A DNA stretch of 64,000 nucleotides from contig JACQUX010000041.1 of assembly GCA_016210045.1 (NCBI GenBank), forward strand, positions 158,289-222,288, given 5' to 3'. Below the pieces are notes generated by a model, which was given only the letters and a program-made list of their open reading frames with translations, was not told where the DNA came from and made no database searches. Positions 1 through 7,816 of this stretch are shown here, piece by piece. The position numbers and the translations under genes are program-made. This DNA comes from Deltaproteobacteria bacterium (GTDB lineage: Bacteria; UBA10199; GCA-002796325; JACPFF01). Each line of letters begins with the position of its first letter. The stretch's first letter is position 1.

Positions 1-147
1 GACCGCGAAGCGAGCGCCGCAATATGCCGCCACAGATTTCTCGAACCGGGGAATGGTCGGTCCTTGCGTAATCAGGTCGCCTCGCAGCACGTGACTGACG
101 GCTGCAATGTCCGTTTCGTCGATGGTTTGATGACTATACGGAATCAT
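1..147 (-). CDS. pseC: UDP-4-amino-4,6-dideoxy-N-acetyl-beta-L-altrosamine transaminase, N-terminal part (runs off the window)
   Basis: Only the first 49 codons are present. The reading frame begins with ATG at 147 and reads MIPYSHQTIDETDIAAVS, then a GDLITQGPTIPRFE stretch, which is the characteristic start of PseC and related DegT/DnrJ aminotransferases. PseC is a PLP enzyme that aminates the 4-keto sugar made by PseB, the second step towards CMP-pseudaminic acid. It starts 14 bases after the pseB stop codon on the same strand, so the two form an operon. The lysine that holds PLP lies outside the window. No strong ribosome binding site is visible in the short gap. The next pathway genes (pseF, G, H, I) would be expected beyond the left edge; that is inference. 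Confidence 0.88.
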   Translation of the reverse strand, partial: MIPYSHQTIDETDIAAVSHVLRGDLITQGPTIPRFEKSVAAYCGARFAV

Positions 148-161
148 AAGTGCTCACGCCG

Positions 162-1178
162 TTATCGCACCGCGAGCAAACTCGGGTCGATGTGGGTCTT
201 CGCGACCAGCTCACGGATCTCTTCCGGCGAGAGCCACCACGCATTCGTGTCACTCGCGTAGCAGAAACCGTCGGGACAGGGCCGTGCCCCGTTGCCTTTG
301 ACGGCATGTTGATAATGGTCCCGCCACCAATGAAATTGCGGCGTGATGACAAAGAAATCGTTGAACTCCATGGTGTGGCGGGCATCGTCGACCGGAACCA
401 TCACTTCGTGCATTTTCTCGCCGGGCCGAATGCCGACGATCTCTCGGGTGCATCCTGGGGCCAACGCCTCCGCGACGTCGGTCATCCGCACGCTCGGGAG
501 TTTCGGCACAAAGAGTTCTCCGCCCGCCATCATGTCGAAGCAGCGCAACACGAAACGCACCCCTTGTTCGAGGGTGATGATGAAGCGCGTCATCCGTTCG
601 TCGGTGATGGAGATCTTGCCGGTCGCGCGTTGGCGTAAAAAGAGTGGGACTACGCTCCCCCGACTCCCGACTACGTTGCCGTAGCGGACGACGGCGGCAC
701 GCGTTTTCCCTTCGCCGACAAGGCTGTTCGACGCGATGAACAATTTGTCGGAGCACAGTTTCGTGGCGCCGTAGAGATTGATCGGATTGGCGGCTTTATC
801 GGTGGAGAGCGCCACGACTTTTTCGACGCCGGCATCAATCGCGGCGGAGATGACGTTGTATCCGCCGATGATGTTGGTGCGGATCGCCTCGAACGGGTTG
901 TATTCCAGCGCCGGGACTTGTTTCAACGCCGCGCAGTGGATCACGAGATCGACGCCGGTCATCGCGCGTTGCAGCCGCTCTTTGTCTCGCACATCGCCGA
1001 TAAAATAGCGCATGCTCGGACTGCGAAACCGCTCCTGCATCTGTGATTGTTTCAGTTCGTCGCGGCTGAAGACGATGATTTTGCGGGGGTGATATTCTTC
1101 AAGTAGGATCTCGATGCATTGTTGCCCGAACGACCCGGTCCCGCCGGTGATCAAGATAGTCTTATTATGAAAGTCCAT
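162..1178 (-). CDS. pseB: UDP-N-acetylglucosamine 4,6-dehydratase (inverting)
   Basis: A 338-residue short-chain dehydrogenase/reductase of the PseB type. It converts UDP-GlcNAc to the 4-keto-6-deoxy-L-arabino sugar, the first step of pseudaminic acid synthesis in the cytoplasm. Visible signatures are the N-terminal Rossmann loop GGTGSFG (about residues 10-16), LSTDKAANPINLYGATK with the YxxxK catalytic pair, and a C-terminal GIRPGEKMHEVM segment typical of the family. I chose ATG at 1178 because GGAGG lies just upstream in the message; the longer frame from 1271 has no such site and would run through the promoter. It heads an operon with pseC, behind a sigma-54-type promoter at 1235-1250. 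This links sugar synthesis to the flagellar genes on the other side of the methyltransferase. Confidence 0.95.
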   Translation of the reverse strand: MDFHNKTILITGGTGSFGQQCIEILLEEYHPRKIIVFSRDELKQSQMQERFRSPSMRYFIGDVRDKERLQRAMTGVDLVIHCAALKQVPALEYNPFEAIRTNIIGGYNVISAAIDAGVEKVVALSTDKAANPINLYGATKLCSDKLFIASNSLVGEGKTRAAVVRYGNVVGSRGSVVPLFLRQRATGKISITDERMTRFIITLEQGVRFVLRCFDMMAGGELFVPKLPSVRMTDVAEALAPGCTREIVGIRPGEKMHEVMVPVDDARHTMEFNDFFVITPQFHWWRDHYQHAVKGNGARPCPDGFCYASDTNAWWLSPEEIRELVAKTHIDPSLLAVR

Positions 1179-1234
1179 GTCGACACCCTCCTCGGAAAAA
1201 ATGACCGACTCGCAATACCAACTTATTATAAGGT

Positions 1235-1250
1235 AGCAAGCGCTATGCCA
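1235..1250 (-). promoter_or_regulatory. sigma-54 promoter for pseB-pseC
   Basis: Read on the minus strand the site is TGGCATAGCGCTTGCT, which keeps GG-N10-GC and matches the TGGCAC-N5-TTGCW consensus closely. The predicted start is near 1224, giving a leader of about 46 bases that includes the pseB ribosome binding site. A second such site precedes flgB, and I found no other good match upstream of genes in the window. Confidence 0.72.
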
Positions 1251-1333
1251 GTGATAAACGCCGCGAGCCACTGGAATGTCGGTTTCACCGGCGCGCGGCT
1301 TGTGTTAGGTTTGGACCTCATGGGGAGCCCATC

Positions 1334-2353
1334 GTGACTGATCCTTTGGAATGCGCGGAGGCGACGGACGCGATCCGACCGGCGGCCGTGCACGAGCAAT
1401 ATCAACAGCTGTTACGGGCCGATGTAGCGACATTGTATCAGGACGCGCGGCAGTGGCCGTTGCGGACGTGCCCGCTCTGTGCTGAGGGCGAGGGCCTGTT
1501 GCATTGGGAACGCCCGCCGCTGGTGTATCGGCGCTGTGCCGCGTGCGAGCTCGTCTTCCTGAATCCACTCCCGCCGGAATCCGTGCTCGCGACGTATTTT
1601 GCCACGGCGCCATCGGCGACCTATTTCCATCAAGTGGTGTTGTCGCAGTCCGCCGCCCGGCGGCAAGCACTCTTGTTTACGCCGCGTATCGCATTGCTTG
1701 GTCAATTGGTGCCGACGCCGGCACGCCGCAGCCTCCTCGACATCGGCTGCGCGATCGGGACGTTTTTGGCGGCCGCCGTCACGGCGGGATGGCAGGCGGC
1801 TGGGTTGGAACCAAATCAATCGGCCGCAAAACTCGCCTGTGACGCCGGTTTGCGGGTGGCTACTGCGGTTGGTGCGCCGCCGGTCACGTGGCAATCGGGC
1901 ACCTTTTCCGTGATCAGCGGCTGGGAAGTGATTGCGCATTTGATCGACCCGGTGGCGAGTCTACAAGCCGTCTTGCCATACTTAGCGGATGATGGGTTAC
2001 TGGTGCTGACGACGCCCAACGCGGACGGACTCGAATATCGCTTGCTCGGGGCGGCGCATGAAAATGTCAGTTTTCCGTTTCTGCAATTTTTTTCACCGCG
2101 CACGTTGCAGCAACTCTTTGCACGGCTACATTTGACGGTCGAACGTTTGGAGACGCCGGGGACGATGGATCTTGAGAACCTGCGGGCCCATTATCGGCAT
2201 GTAGACCGCGCTGGATGGCCGCCCGCAGTGGAGTCGCTGCTCTTCAGCGAGACGGAGTCGGCGCGGCGGTTGCGGACCGAGTGTCAAGCCGCCGTGGCGC
2301 GGGCACTAGCCAGCGGCCACATGCTAGGCGTTGCTCGGAAGGCAAAGTGCTAA
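1334..2353 (+). CDS. class I SAM-dependent methyltransferase with N-terminal Cys4 zinc-ribbon-like segment
   Basis: A 339-residue protein. Near the N-terminus are two CxxC pairs (CPLC about 46-49, CAAC about 67-70), as in the zinc-ribbon plus methyltransferase proteins often found in sugar and polysaccharide loci. The SAM motif LLDIGCAIGTF follows at about residue 134, and an acidic GLEPN sits at the end of the next strand. Start is GTG at 1334, preceded by GGGGAG. It is divergent from pseB and upstream of the flagellar cluster. A role in methylating a sugar or glycan is a guess from context; the substrate cannot be read from the sequence. Nothing suggests a broken gene. Confidence 0.82.
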   Translation: MTDPLECAEATDAIRPAAVHEQYQQLLRADVATLYQDARQWPLRTCPLCAEGEGLLHWERPPLVYRRCAACELVFLNPLPPESVLATYFATAPSATYFHQVVLSQSAARRQALLFTPRIALLGQLVPTPARRSLLDIGCAIGTFLAAAVTAGWQAAGLEPNQSAAKLACDAGLRVATAVGAPPVTWQSGTFSVISGWEVIAHLIDPVASLQAVLPYLADDGLLVLTTPNADGLEYRLLGAAHENVSFPFLQFFSPRTLQQLFARLHLTVERLETPGTMDLENLRAHYRHVDRAGWPPAVESLLFSETESARRLRTECQAAVARALASGHMLGVARKAKC

Positions 2354-2446
2354 AGTGTGTTTGCGTAATCGCTTTTAGTGTCCATTTCCCCTCTTGATGT
2401 TCGATAGCGCGTGGTTGACCAAATTGATCCACAACGACGGAGAGAC

Positions 2447-2622
2447 TGCTCGTGCTCTCGCCGGGCGGAGGCGCCAGGGGGCCCCAGGGGCTCTCGGAGC
2501 CGTTTTCTCCTTGCGTAATCTAATGACGAAAACGGCGAGGGTGAGCGCGCGGCGGCTCGATGCCGTCGCGATAGCGTACCCTGGGGCCCCCTGGCGCCTT
2601 CGCCCGGCCCTCGGAACGAGCA
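2447..2622. repeat. long inverted repeat, MITE-like or cruciform element
   Basis: Arms 2447-2490 and 2579-2622 are imperfect inverted copies of each other; the core, around GGCGCCAGGGGGCCCCAGGG, is nearly perfect over about 30 bases. Inside, GCCGTTTTC and GAAAACGGC form a second inverted pair. No transposase and no clear target duplication are seen. It fills most of the 370-base gap after the methyltransferase gene. It could act as a transcription barrier before the flagellar cluster, but there is no T tract. Confidence 0.7.
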
Positions 2623-2722
2623 AGGACTACTGGAGTGTGCCCTGCGTTTTTCACCAATGTTGCAAACACGTCCTAAAGTTTTCCCTACGAAATGCCGCTT
2701 CTGTAGGTAAGAGGCGCTCGAT

Positions 2723-2980
2723 ATGGGCAGTCCGGTCATTCAGCAGATCGATTGTCATTCCCCGCGCTCCGATGGGCAGGGCCCACGACCGGAACGGCGG
2801 CACGTGGAGGCGGCGGAGCGCGCGCCCGAACCGTCGGACGCGGATGGCTATCTTGGATCGGTGGCGGCTACGGACCTGCATACCTATAACGAATGGGCCT
2901 CACATTCGACCGCGTGGGCGGATCGCGTGTTAGGCCTCGACCAACTCGATTTCATCCTCTCCTCGGTAAAATTTTCCTAG
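2723..2980 (+). CDS. small hypothetical protein upstream of flgB
   Basis: An 85-codon frame starting with ATG, with AAGAGG about nine bases upstream. The product is polar, rich in Arg, Pro, Asp and Ser, and ends in a short hydrophobic stretch (LDQLDFILSSVKFS). I recognise no family. It ends 81 bases before the sigma-54 promoter of flgB, so it would be in a separate transcript. It may be a chance open frame in GC-rich DNA; the opposite strand is also open here. There is no sign of a membrane segment or signal peptide. Confidence 0.28.
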   Translation: MGSPVIQQIDCHSPRSDGQGPRPERRHVEAAERAPEPSDADGYLGSVAATDLHTYNEWASHSTAWADRVLGLDQLDFILSSVKFS

Positions 2981-3061
2981 TTGGTCTGTTGCCATTGTCC
3001 GCGCCGTTGGGCACGTTGAATAATTCCCCTGATTTATCAGCAGTTCTTCTGCGGTACTCCG

Positions 3062-3077
3062 TGGCATATCAATTGCA
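3062..3077 (+). promoter_or_regulatory. sigma-54 promoter for the flgB flagellar operon
   Basis: TGGCATATCAATTGCA has the exact GG-N10-GC spacing and a perfect TTGCA downstream element. The predicted transcription start is near 3088, just ahead of flgB. Class II flagellar genes are commonly driven by RpoN in polar flagellates with FlhF/FlhG, which this cluster also encodes. No enhancer-binding activator gene is in the window. Confidence 0.78.
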
Positions 3078-3098
3078 AATTTCCAATCGGTTGCGGGA

Positions 3099-3488
3099 TT
3101 GGAGGACGATCTGAGTTCGCTCGTGCAGACAATTGATTTGGTGAAACAGTATCTCGATCTGCGCGTCGCGGGACACGCAGTGCATTCGGCCAACTTGGCC
3201 AATGCCGATACGCCGCACTTTCAAGCGAAGACCCCTGATTTCAAGGCCACGCTCGATCAGGCGATCGCGACGAAGGCGCACCCGGGTGCCGCGATGCAAT
3301 CGCCGTGGCGCTTGGAAATGCGGATTCGTCCCGAGACACGCGGCGGGCGGAACGATGGGAACACGGTGCAACTCGAGCAAGAGATGGCGGCGATCGCGCA
3401 AAACGGGATCGATTATCAGACCGGATTGCGCATCATCACGAAAGAGCTGGCGATCGCAAAATACGCGATCATGTCGACGACGCGATAA
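3099..3488 (+). CDS. flgB: flagellar basal-body rod protein FlgB
   Basis: Proximal rod subunit, exported through the flagellar type III system to build the rod in the periplasm. The family pattern is clear: a helical start (DLVKQYLDLR), then ANLANADTPHFQA, which is the FlgB/FlgC rod signature, and a C-terminal helix (GIDYQTGLRIITKELAIAKYAI). The start is uncertain. TTG at 3099 keeps the frame open but overlaps the GGAGG at 3101-3105; a CTG at 3111 sits five bases after that GGAGG and would give a product of typical length; GTG at 3123 is too far away. Translation from 3111 seems likeliest by ribosome binding site. It is the first gene of the large flagellar operon. Confidence 0.93.
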   Translation: MEDDLSSLVQTIDLVKQYLDLRVAGHAVHSANLANADTPHFQAKTPDFKATLDQAIATKAHPGAAMQSPWRLEMRIRPETRGGRNDGNTVQLEQEMAAIAQNGIDYQTGLRIITKELAIAKYAIMSTTR

Positions 3489-3510
3489 CGGCATTACAGG
3501 GGCTCGCGTC

Positions 3511-3580
3511 GCCCCCTCCAGTGGCAAAGCCACTGGAGCCTCCCCCTCAACGCCGCTGTGCGGCTGGGGGGCCCACGCAG
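3511..3580. repeat. palindromic intergenic repeat between flgB and flgC
   Basis: A perfect 10-bp stem (CTCCAGTGGC/GCCACTGGAG, loop AAA) at 3516-3538 is followed by a second dyad around GCCGC-TGT-GCGGC flanked by C and G runs. It resembles the dispersed REP-type palindromes elsewhere in this window, for example after fliE. It may shape the mRNA between flgB and flgC. Confidence 0.7.
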
Positions 3581-3593
3581 GGATGGAGCAAGT

Positions 3594-4031
3594 ATGGGGA
3601 TGATGGCGGCATTGGGCCTCAGCGCGATGGGGATTCAAGTCCAGCGGCAACGGATGGACATCACTTCGCAGAATCTCGCCAATGCCAGTTCGACCCGCAC
3701 TCCCGAAGGGGGACCGTATCGGCGCAAAGATGTCGTGATGATGAGCATGCCGATGGAGTTTGAGACGAGTCTCAAGACCTTCATGTTCGGCAACAAGGTG
3801 CAGGGAGTGAAAATCACGGATGTCGTGCCCGATCCGACGCCCGGAAAACAGATTTACGATCCGAGTCACCCTGATGCCGACACGAATGGATTCGTCGCGA
3901 TGCCGAATGTGACCCCGATGCAGGAAATGGTGGATATTTTATCCGCGAGCAAAATTTACGAGGCCAATGTGACGGCGTTTAATTTGGCGAAGCAGATGGT
4001 GATGCGCACCTTCGAGATTGGAGTGGCCTAA
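3594..4031 (+). CDS. flgC: flagellar basal-body rod protein FlgC
   Basis: A 145-residue proximal rod protein. It has the rod signature ITSQNLANASSTRTPEGGPYRRK near the N-terminus and the C-terminal coiled-coil helix YEANVTAFNLAKQMVMRTFEIG shared by axial proteins. I place the start at ATG 3594, with GGATGGAG upstream; the frame is open further back but that part is encoded by the palindromic repeat. The stop codon overlaps the start of fliE by one base (TAATG), which implies coupled translation. Length and motifs are normal for the family. Confidence 0.95.
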   Translation: MGMMAALGLSAMGIQVQRQRMDITSQNLANASSTRTPEGGPYRRKDVVMMSMPMEFETSLKTFMFGNKVQGVKITDVVPDPTPGKQIYDPSHPDADTNGFVAMPNVTPMQEMVDILSASKIYEANVTAFNLAKQMVMRTFEIGVA

Positions 4032-4333
4032 TGGCAACGAATCCGATCACGTCGTTGGGCAGTGCCCTCAATGCGGCGAAAGTGGATCGTGCGGTCCAGG
4101 CCCCAGGGAAGGGGTTCGAGCTCGGGCAGGCGGTCACGGACGGGATCACCAACGTCAACGAAACGATGATGCAGGCCCAAAAGGTCTCCGAAGAATACAT
4201 GACGAAGGGGACGCATGACATCCATGAAGTGGTGATCGCGTTGGAGCAAGCGGACTTGTCGTTTCGCTATCTGACGCAGGTCCGGAACAAAGTGATCGAG
4301 GCGTACAACGATATTATGAGAATCCAGGTGTAG
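4031..4333 (+). CDS. fliE: flagellar hook-basal body complex protein FliE
   Basis: A 100-residue protein that joins the MS ring to the rod. The family core is visible: KVSEEYMTKGTHDIHEVVIALEQADLSFRYLTQVRNKVIEAYNDIMRIQV, given here only as landmarks at residues 51-100. It overlaps flgC by one base. The gene ends in codons for NDIMRIQV and TAG, and the same eight codons plus a stop (TAA) occur again 103 bases downstream after a palindromic insert, so the native end of the gene may have been split or copied by an insertion (see separate entry). Confidence 0.95.
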   Translation: MATNPITSLGSALNAAKVDRAVQAPGKGFELGQAVTDGITNVNETMMQAQKVSEEYMTKGTHDIHEVVIALEQADLSFRYLTQVRNKVIEAYNDIMRIQV

Positions 4334-4437
4334 CGTGAGATGGGGGGTGTCGGGGGGAGCGGGGCGCCCCCCGACTTTAGCGAGCGACCGGCTTCGCCGG
4401 CGCGAGCGAAACGATATTATGAGGATCCAGGTATAAG
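4308..4437. repeat. direct repeat of the fliE 3' end flanking a palindromic insert
   Basis: 4308-4334 and 4411-4437 are near-identical 27-28 base copies. Both encode NDIMRIQV plus stop; the differences are AGA/AGG, GTG/GTA and TAG/TAA, all silent. Between them lie two strong dyads: GTCGGGGGG with CCCCCCGAC, and CCGGC-TTC-GCCGG. The arrangement is what insertion of a small palindromic element with target duplication, or a recombination event at the gene end, would leave. Confidence 0.85.
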
Positions 4438-4439
4438 CT

Positions 4440-5960
4440 ATGGGCAATCTCTTCGACAAAATCGGGCAAGTGATCGGCCAACTGTCGCTGATGCGGAAGT
4501 TGACGATGGGGATCGTGTTGGCCCTCTCGGTCGGCGTTGTCGGCTACATGGTCCATGTGGCGCGCCAGGCCTCGCTGGAGCCGCTCTTCACCAATCTCAA
4601 TTCGGACGATATCGGCGAGATCGTCACTCGTCTCGACAAGCAAGGCATTCATTACGAACTCGATCGCGACAAGCGCACCGTGATGGTCCCGGCGCCGGAT
4701 GTGTTGAAAGTGCGACTGAAATTGGCGGAGGAAGGTCTGCCGCGATTCGGCGGGGTCGGCTTTGAACTCTTCGATCGCAGCGGATTCGGCATGTCGGAGT
4801 TTGAACAGCGGGTCAATTATCAGCGCGCGTTGGAAGGCGAACTGACGCGGACGATCGGCAGCATCCGGGAAGTGGAGAACGTGCGCGTTCATTTAGTGTT
4901 GCCGGAGAAGTCGTTGTTTGCCGACAGTCAACAAGAGGCGAGTGCCTCGGTCGTATTGAAATTGGGGAATGCAGGGACGTTGAGCCAAGCAACGGTACGG
5001 TCGGTGCAAAATCTCGTGGCGAGCGCGGTCGAAGGCCTCGATCCGGGCAAAGTGACGATCGTCGATACGGCGGGACATTTGCTGACCAGCGCGGGTGGCG
5101 ATGCGTCAGTCGCGGCAGGGTCGCAAGTGCTGGATCAGAAGCTGCAGATTGAGCGCAATTACGAACGCCGGATTGTCGAACTGCTGACGCCGGTCGTCGG
5201 GCTCAGCAAAGTCTTGGCGCGGGTGACGGCGACCATCGACTTCACGCAAACGGAAAATACGGATGAATCGGTCGATCCACAGAAAGTCGCCGTGTTGAGC
5301 GAGTCGCGGACCTCGGCCAAACGGAGCGAGTCGGCGGGAGGCGTGGGCGGTGCGGCCGGCGCGGCGGCGAATGTGCCGGGCGGCGGTGGGGCCGGTGCGA
5401 GTGGGTCCGGCGGCTCTTCGGATGAGTCGACGGAACAGATCCAATACGCCGTGAGCCGGACGATCCTGAAAAAAGTGACGCCGATTGGCGCCGTGCAGAA
5501 GCTTTCGGTCGCGGTATTGGTGGACGGGATGTACGACGAGAAGGACGGCAAGAAAACGTATAAGGCGCGCGATCAGAAGTCGATCACACAAATTGAAGAG
5601 TTAGTGAAGCGGGCGATCGGCTTCGATCAAGAGCGCGGCGATCAATTAAAAGTCGAAAATCTCGAATTCCAAAATCCGGAGTCGGAAATGAGGGCGGGCG
5701 ATGCCGCGTTCGCTAAACGCACCACGTCTGGTTTCCTCATTTCGGTGATCGGCAACGTGCTGGTCGTCGTGGTCGGTCTGTTAGTGATCCTCTTCGTCGT
5801 GCGCCCGCTGATGCAGAGTTGGCGCGCGTCCCGCGTCCCGCAGTTGGGGCCTGGCGGAACGCCACTGTTGCTGGAAGGCGGAGTCGGTGGGGACGTCGGC
5901 ACCATGGTGCGTGCCGATCCGACCGCCGCCGCTAATGCGATTCGACAATGGTTGCAGTGA
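4440..5960 (+). CDS. fliF: flagellar M-ring protein FliF
   Basis: A 506-residue MS-ring subunit of the inner membrane. An N-terminal membrane segment lies at about 22-42, followed by the ring-building YscJ/FliF domain (LEPLFTNLNSDDIGEIV, ending in motifs such as VRVHLVLPEKSLF), a Gly/Ala/Ser-rich linker near 295-325, and a second membrane segment at about 431-455. The short cytoplasmic tail ends AIRQWLQ, the conserved FliG-binding end. It follows the fliE region and is followed by fliG, the usual order. No defects are seen. Confidence 0.97.
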   Translation: MGNLFDKIGQVIGQLSLMRKLTMGIVLALSVGVVGYMVHVARQASLEPLFTNLNSDDIGEIVTRLDKQGIHYELDRDKRTVMVPAPDVLKVRLKLAEEGLPRFGGVGFELFDRSGFGMSEFEQRVNYQRALEGELTRTIGSIREVENVRVHLVLPEKSLFADSQQEASASVVLKLGNAGTLSQATVRSVQNLVASAVEGLDPGKVTIVDTAGHLLTSAGGDASVAAGSQVLDQKLQIERNYERRIVELLTPVVGLSKVLARVTATIDFTQTENTDESVDPQKVAVLSESRTSAKRSESAGGVGGAAGAAANVPGGGGAGASGSGGSSDESTEQIQYAVSRTILKKVTPIGAVQKLSVAVLVDGMYDEKDGKKTYKARDQKSITQIEELVKRAIGFDQERGDQLKVENLEFQNPESEMRAGDAAFAKRTTSGFLISVIGNVLVVVVGLLVILFVVRPLMQSWRASRVPQLGPGGTPLLLEGGVGGDVGTMVRADPTAAANAIRQWLQ

Positions 5961-5986
5961 TGCGCTGCTGAGGCGCTGAAAAAAAT

Positions 5987-7108
5987 ATGGCGACTGAAAC
6001 GACAGCCACTACGCCCGCGCGCCCCTTGACCAAGATGGAAAAGGTGGCGGTCTTGTTGCTCAGTATGGATGAGCAAACCTCGGGACAGATCGTGAACGCG
6101 TTGCGGGACGACGAGATCCGTAAAGTGGGGAGTGCATTATTGCGTTTGAAAGAAATACCGGCTGCGCAGATTCAGGCCGTAGTGTCGGAATTCAGCAAGG
6201 AAGTGGTGACGCGTCGTGCCGAAGGACAGCGCGTGCCGGAGCAGATCGCGGTCGATGGCGAACGGCTGACGGAGCGCTTCTTGAGTCGCACGTTGAGTCG
6301 CGGGCGGAGTCAGCAGATCTTGCAGACGCTGAAAAACCCGGTGCTCGGCGGCGAGCAAGTCGATTTGCGGCAACTGGTCAATGCGCAGACGCCGGAAGTC
6401 CTGTTCGAAATTGTGGCCAACGAACATCCGCAAGTGATCGCGCTCGTGCTCTCGTGTGCAAAGCGCGCGACGGCCAAGGCGGTGCTGACGAAATGTCCGG
6501 AGGAGCAGCGCACCGAGTTGATTACGCGGATGGCGGCGTTGGAGCGGGTGCAGGACCACGTGGCGCGCGACGTTGGCGGGTATTTCCAGATGCGATTGCG
6601 GGAGCGGGCTGCGGCGGCCGCGCAGGCGGGAGAGGATGGCGCCCCGGCTGTGGCGGCACAGGCCGGCGCGGGACAAGAGCTGACGCTCGAGGGCTTGGGG
6701 AGCACGGTGAAGTTGTTGAAGAGTCTGCCGGTCGAAGAGCGGGATAAAATTGTCGAAGCCCTCACTACGGCCAATCCGGAATTGGGGGCGCGGATCGCGA
6801 AGCTGATGTTCACGATGGAAGACTTGGAACGTTCCGACGACTTCGGCGTCCGTGAATTGTTGCGTAACGTCACCAACGACGACTTGAAGGCCGCGTTGAA
6901 GAATCAGTCGGAGACGCTGAAAGAGCGGTTCTTCAAAAACATGTCGGAACGCGCGGCGCTGATCATGCGGGAAGATATGGAAGTGATGCCGCCGCTCAAG
7001 GTGGAAGATATCGAGGCGGCGCAGGAGCGGATTCTCGATGCGGCGAAGAAGTTGATCAAAGAAGAAAAGTTGAAGTTGACGCCGGTCCCGGATGAGGACG
7101 CGGCCTAA
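5987..7108 (+). CDS. fliG: flagellar motor switch protein FliG
   Basis: A 373-residue rotor protein that couples stator torque to rotation and binds FliF and FliM. The N-terminal domain starts KMEKVAVLLLSMDEQ. The EHPQ motif of the middle domain is at about residue 145. The C-terminal torque helix region (DDLKAALKNQSETLKERFFKNMSERAA) is intact and carries the charged residues expected there. It is somewhat longer than typical FliG because of an Ala/Gly-rich insert at about 205-225 between the middle and C-terminal domains and a charged tail. It lies between fliF and fliH as usual. Confidence 0.96.
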   Translation: MATETTATTPARPLTKMEKVAVLLLSMDEQTSGQIVNALRDDEIRKVGSALLRLKEIPAAQIQAVVSEFSKEVVTRRAEGQRVPEQIAVDGERLTERFLSRTLSRGRSQQILQTLKNPVLGGEQVDLRQLVNAQTPEVLFEIVANEHPQVIALVLSCAKRATAKAVLTKCPEEQRTELITRMAALERVQDHVARDVGGYFQMRLRERAAAAAQAGEDGAPAVAAQAGAGQELTLEGLGSTVKLLKSLPVEERDKIVEALTTANPELGARIAKLMFTMEDLERSDDFGVRELLRNVTNDDLKAALKNQSETLKERFFKNMSERAALIMREDMEVMPPLKVEDIEAAQERILDAAKKLIKEEKLKLTPVPDEDAA

Positions 7109-7123
7109 CGAGGAGCAGAGTCG

Positions 7124-7795
7124 ATGAGCGCATTTCGCGAAACCCCGATGACGCAGACACAAGCGGCGCAGATGCCAGACGCTGCAGCGGACTATCAAGG
7201 GCTGGGTGTTGAAGAGCTGGCCCGTCCGCAAGCTGTAGCGCCCTCGGAGCTGGAGCTGGCACGGCACGCGATTGAGCAAGAGCAGCAACGCTGCGCGGCC
7301 CTTGAGGAGTCGCTGCAGGCCGCGATCGCCGCCTTACAGAGCGCAGTCGCGGAATTGCGGCAGGCGGAGGCCCGTCTAGTGACAGACGCGCCGGCAGAGT
7401 TGACGGAAATCGCGTTGCTGCTGTCGGAGCGGATCATTGAGCACGAACTCTGCATCAATCCGGAGATCATCGTGCAGTGTGCGAAGGCCGTATTGAACGA
7501 GCCGCGCTCGCAAGGGGAAGTCCTGTTGTGTCTGAGCCGTGCGGATGTGGAGTTGTTGAAAGAAAAAAATCCGGATGCGCTGCAAGCGCTCGAGCAAGAG
7601 GCGAACGTGCGGTTTGTGGCCGATGATCAATTGCCGCGCGGCGTCTGTCGGTTGGAGGGGGCCGGGTTCCGGCTAGAGGCCAACATCCCGCGCCGCTTGG
7701 CCGCCGTGTGGGAGGAAGTGACGGCGCGGACGGCGCAGCAGCGGGCCACGGCGGATATGGGCGCCGCGACGGGAACCGGCGTCAAGACGCCATAA
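7124..7795 (+). CDS. fliH: flagellar assembly protein FliH
   Basis: A 223-residue regulator of the export ATPase FliI. It has a Gln/Glu/Ala-rich coiled coil (about 45-90) followed by the FliH/HrpE C-terminal domain (ALLLSERIIEHELCINPEIIVQCAKAVL, and DQLPRGVCRLE near 170). ATG at 7124 follows a GAGGAGCAG ribosome binding site, so I prefer it over the internal ATG at 7148. The sequence family is variable, but the place directly before fliI and the C-terminal pattern make the call firm. Confidence 0.9.
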   Translation: MSAFRETPMTQTQAAQMPDAAADYQGLGVEELARPQAVAPSELELARHAIEQEQQRCAALEESLQAAIAALQSAVAELRQAEARLVTDAPAELTEIALLLSERIIEHELCINPEIIVQCAKAVLNEPRSQGEVLLCLSRADVELLKEKNPDALQALEQEANVRFVADDQLPRGVCRLEGAGFRLEANIPRRLAAVWEEVTARTAQQRATADMGAATGTGVKTP

Positions 7796-7816
7796 GATAG
7801 ATTGGGGAGTGTCGGC

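Noticed and set aside
2631..2646. GG-N10-GC sequence upstream of the small frame at 2723
   Set aside because: Outside the GG and GC it differs from the sigma-54 consensus at most positions (TGGAGT, CTGCG).
6137..7288. 383-codon minus-strand frame inside fliG/fliH
   Set aside because: Opposite a clear fliG and fliH; composition (Arg, Leu, His) is that of an antisense shadow.
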